Positions 31,630 through 31,676 of a DNA stretch of 31,676 nucleotides are shown in pieces. A program made the translations under genes and the position numbers. The notes below the pieces were generated by a model, which worked only from the letters and a program-made list of their open reading frames with translations, made no database searches and was not told where the DNA came from. The stretch spans positions 1-31,676 of the forward strand of contig NZ_JACOPD010000014.1 in NCBI RefSeq assembly GCF_014287955.1. The letters run 5' to 3'. The stretch's first letter is position 1. Each line of letters begins with the position of its first letter. The stretch is from Lachnospira hominis (ex Liu et al. 2021). Lineage in GTDB: Bacteria; Bacillota; Clostridia; Lachnospirales; Lachnospiraceae.

Positions 31630-31676
31630 TTATTTAATTATAAAGGTGCTAAATCTTCAAAAGACTGTAAACATGG

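Overview
The window looks like a chromosomal contig of an anaerobic gut Firmicute, most likely a Lachnospiraceae member. The basis is low GC with AT-rich spacers, AGGAGG-type ribosome binding sites, tRNA genes without encoded CCA, and the gene families present (choloylglycine hydrolase, a papain-like protease with a stalk domain, a THUMP methyltransferase, a HAMP-type chemoreceptor). Species cannot be named from the sequence alone. The extreme left end resembles the spacer or leader of an rRNA operon, and both sides of the right part are tRNA clusters.

Region by region: (1) 117-3151, an SOS/immunity-type module: a frameshifted Y-family polymerase and a LexA-headpiece protein on the minus strand, divergent from an XRE-S24 autocleaving repressor, a second XRE protein and a truncated HAD hydrolase. 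(2) 3231-5840, a chemoreceptor next to a decayed ISL3 transposase that abuts a fragment of an endonuclease/exonuclease/phosphatase gene. (3) 5841-8909, ftsH split by a one-base frameshift in an A9 run, an intact bile salt hydrolase and the 3' tail of a second cardiolipin synthase gene. (4) 8910-9460, an internally deleted IS4-family element. (5) 9608-18928, a membrane-lipid and envelope-stress block: PLD enzyme, OmpR-type regulator, short-loop sensor kinase, FUSC exporter-like protein and PgsA-like enzyme in one operon; citrate synthase with a MarR regulator; a full cardiolipin synthase; and a small alarmone synthetase. (6) 18966-19977, a bile salt hydrolase remnant and a 5'-truncated IS4 copy. 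(7) 19986-24898, an accessory, defence-like cluster: small unknown ORFs, an AlkZ-related protein, an unknown 212-residue protein, a helicase lacking its motor N-half, a membrane-anchored NERD protein and an ASCH protein, with a 27-bp repeated palindrome on both sides of the NERD gene. (8) 25143-26008, six tRNAs with a near-ideal promoter and phased A-tracts. (9) 26087-30498, housekeeping genes (phosphodiesterase, RdgB, papain-like protease, THUMP methyltransferase, rhodanese). (10) 30670-31629, a Ser/Asn-rich repetitive small protein and seven tRNAs.

The most coherent biology is in regions 3-6. Phospholipid synthesis and remodelling genes, a two-component system of the intramembrane-sensing type, stringent-response synthesis and bile salt hydrolase sit together. 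A shared direct-repeat promoter element precedes both the PLD-two-component-FUSC-PgsA operon and the citrate synthase-MarR operon, which suggests a local regulon. The flanking IS4 copies and the reciprocal remnants (a cls tail beside an intact bsh, and a bsh tail beside an intact cls) show that the block arose by rearrangement of paralogous gene sets.
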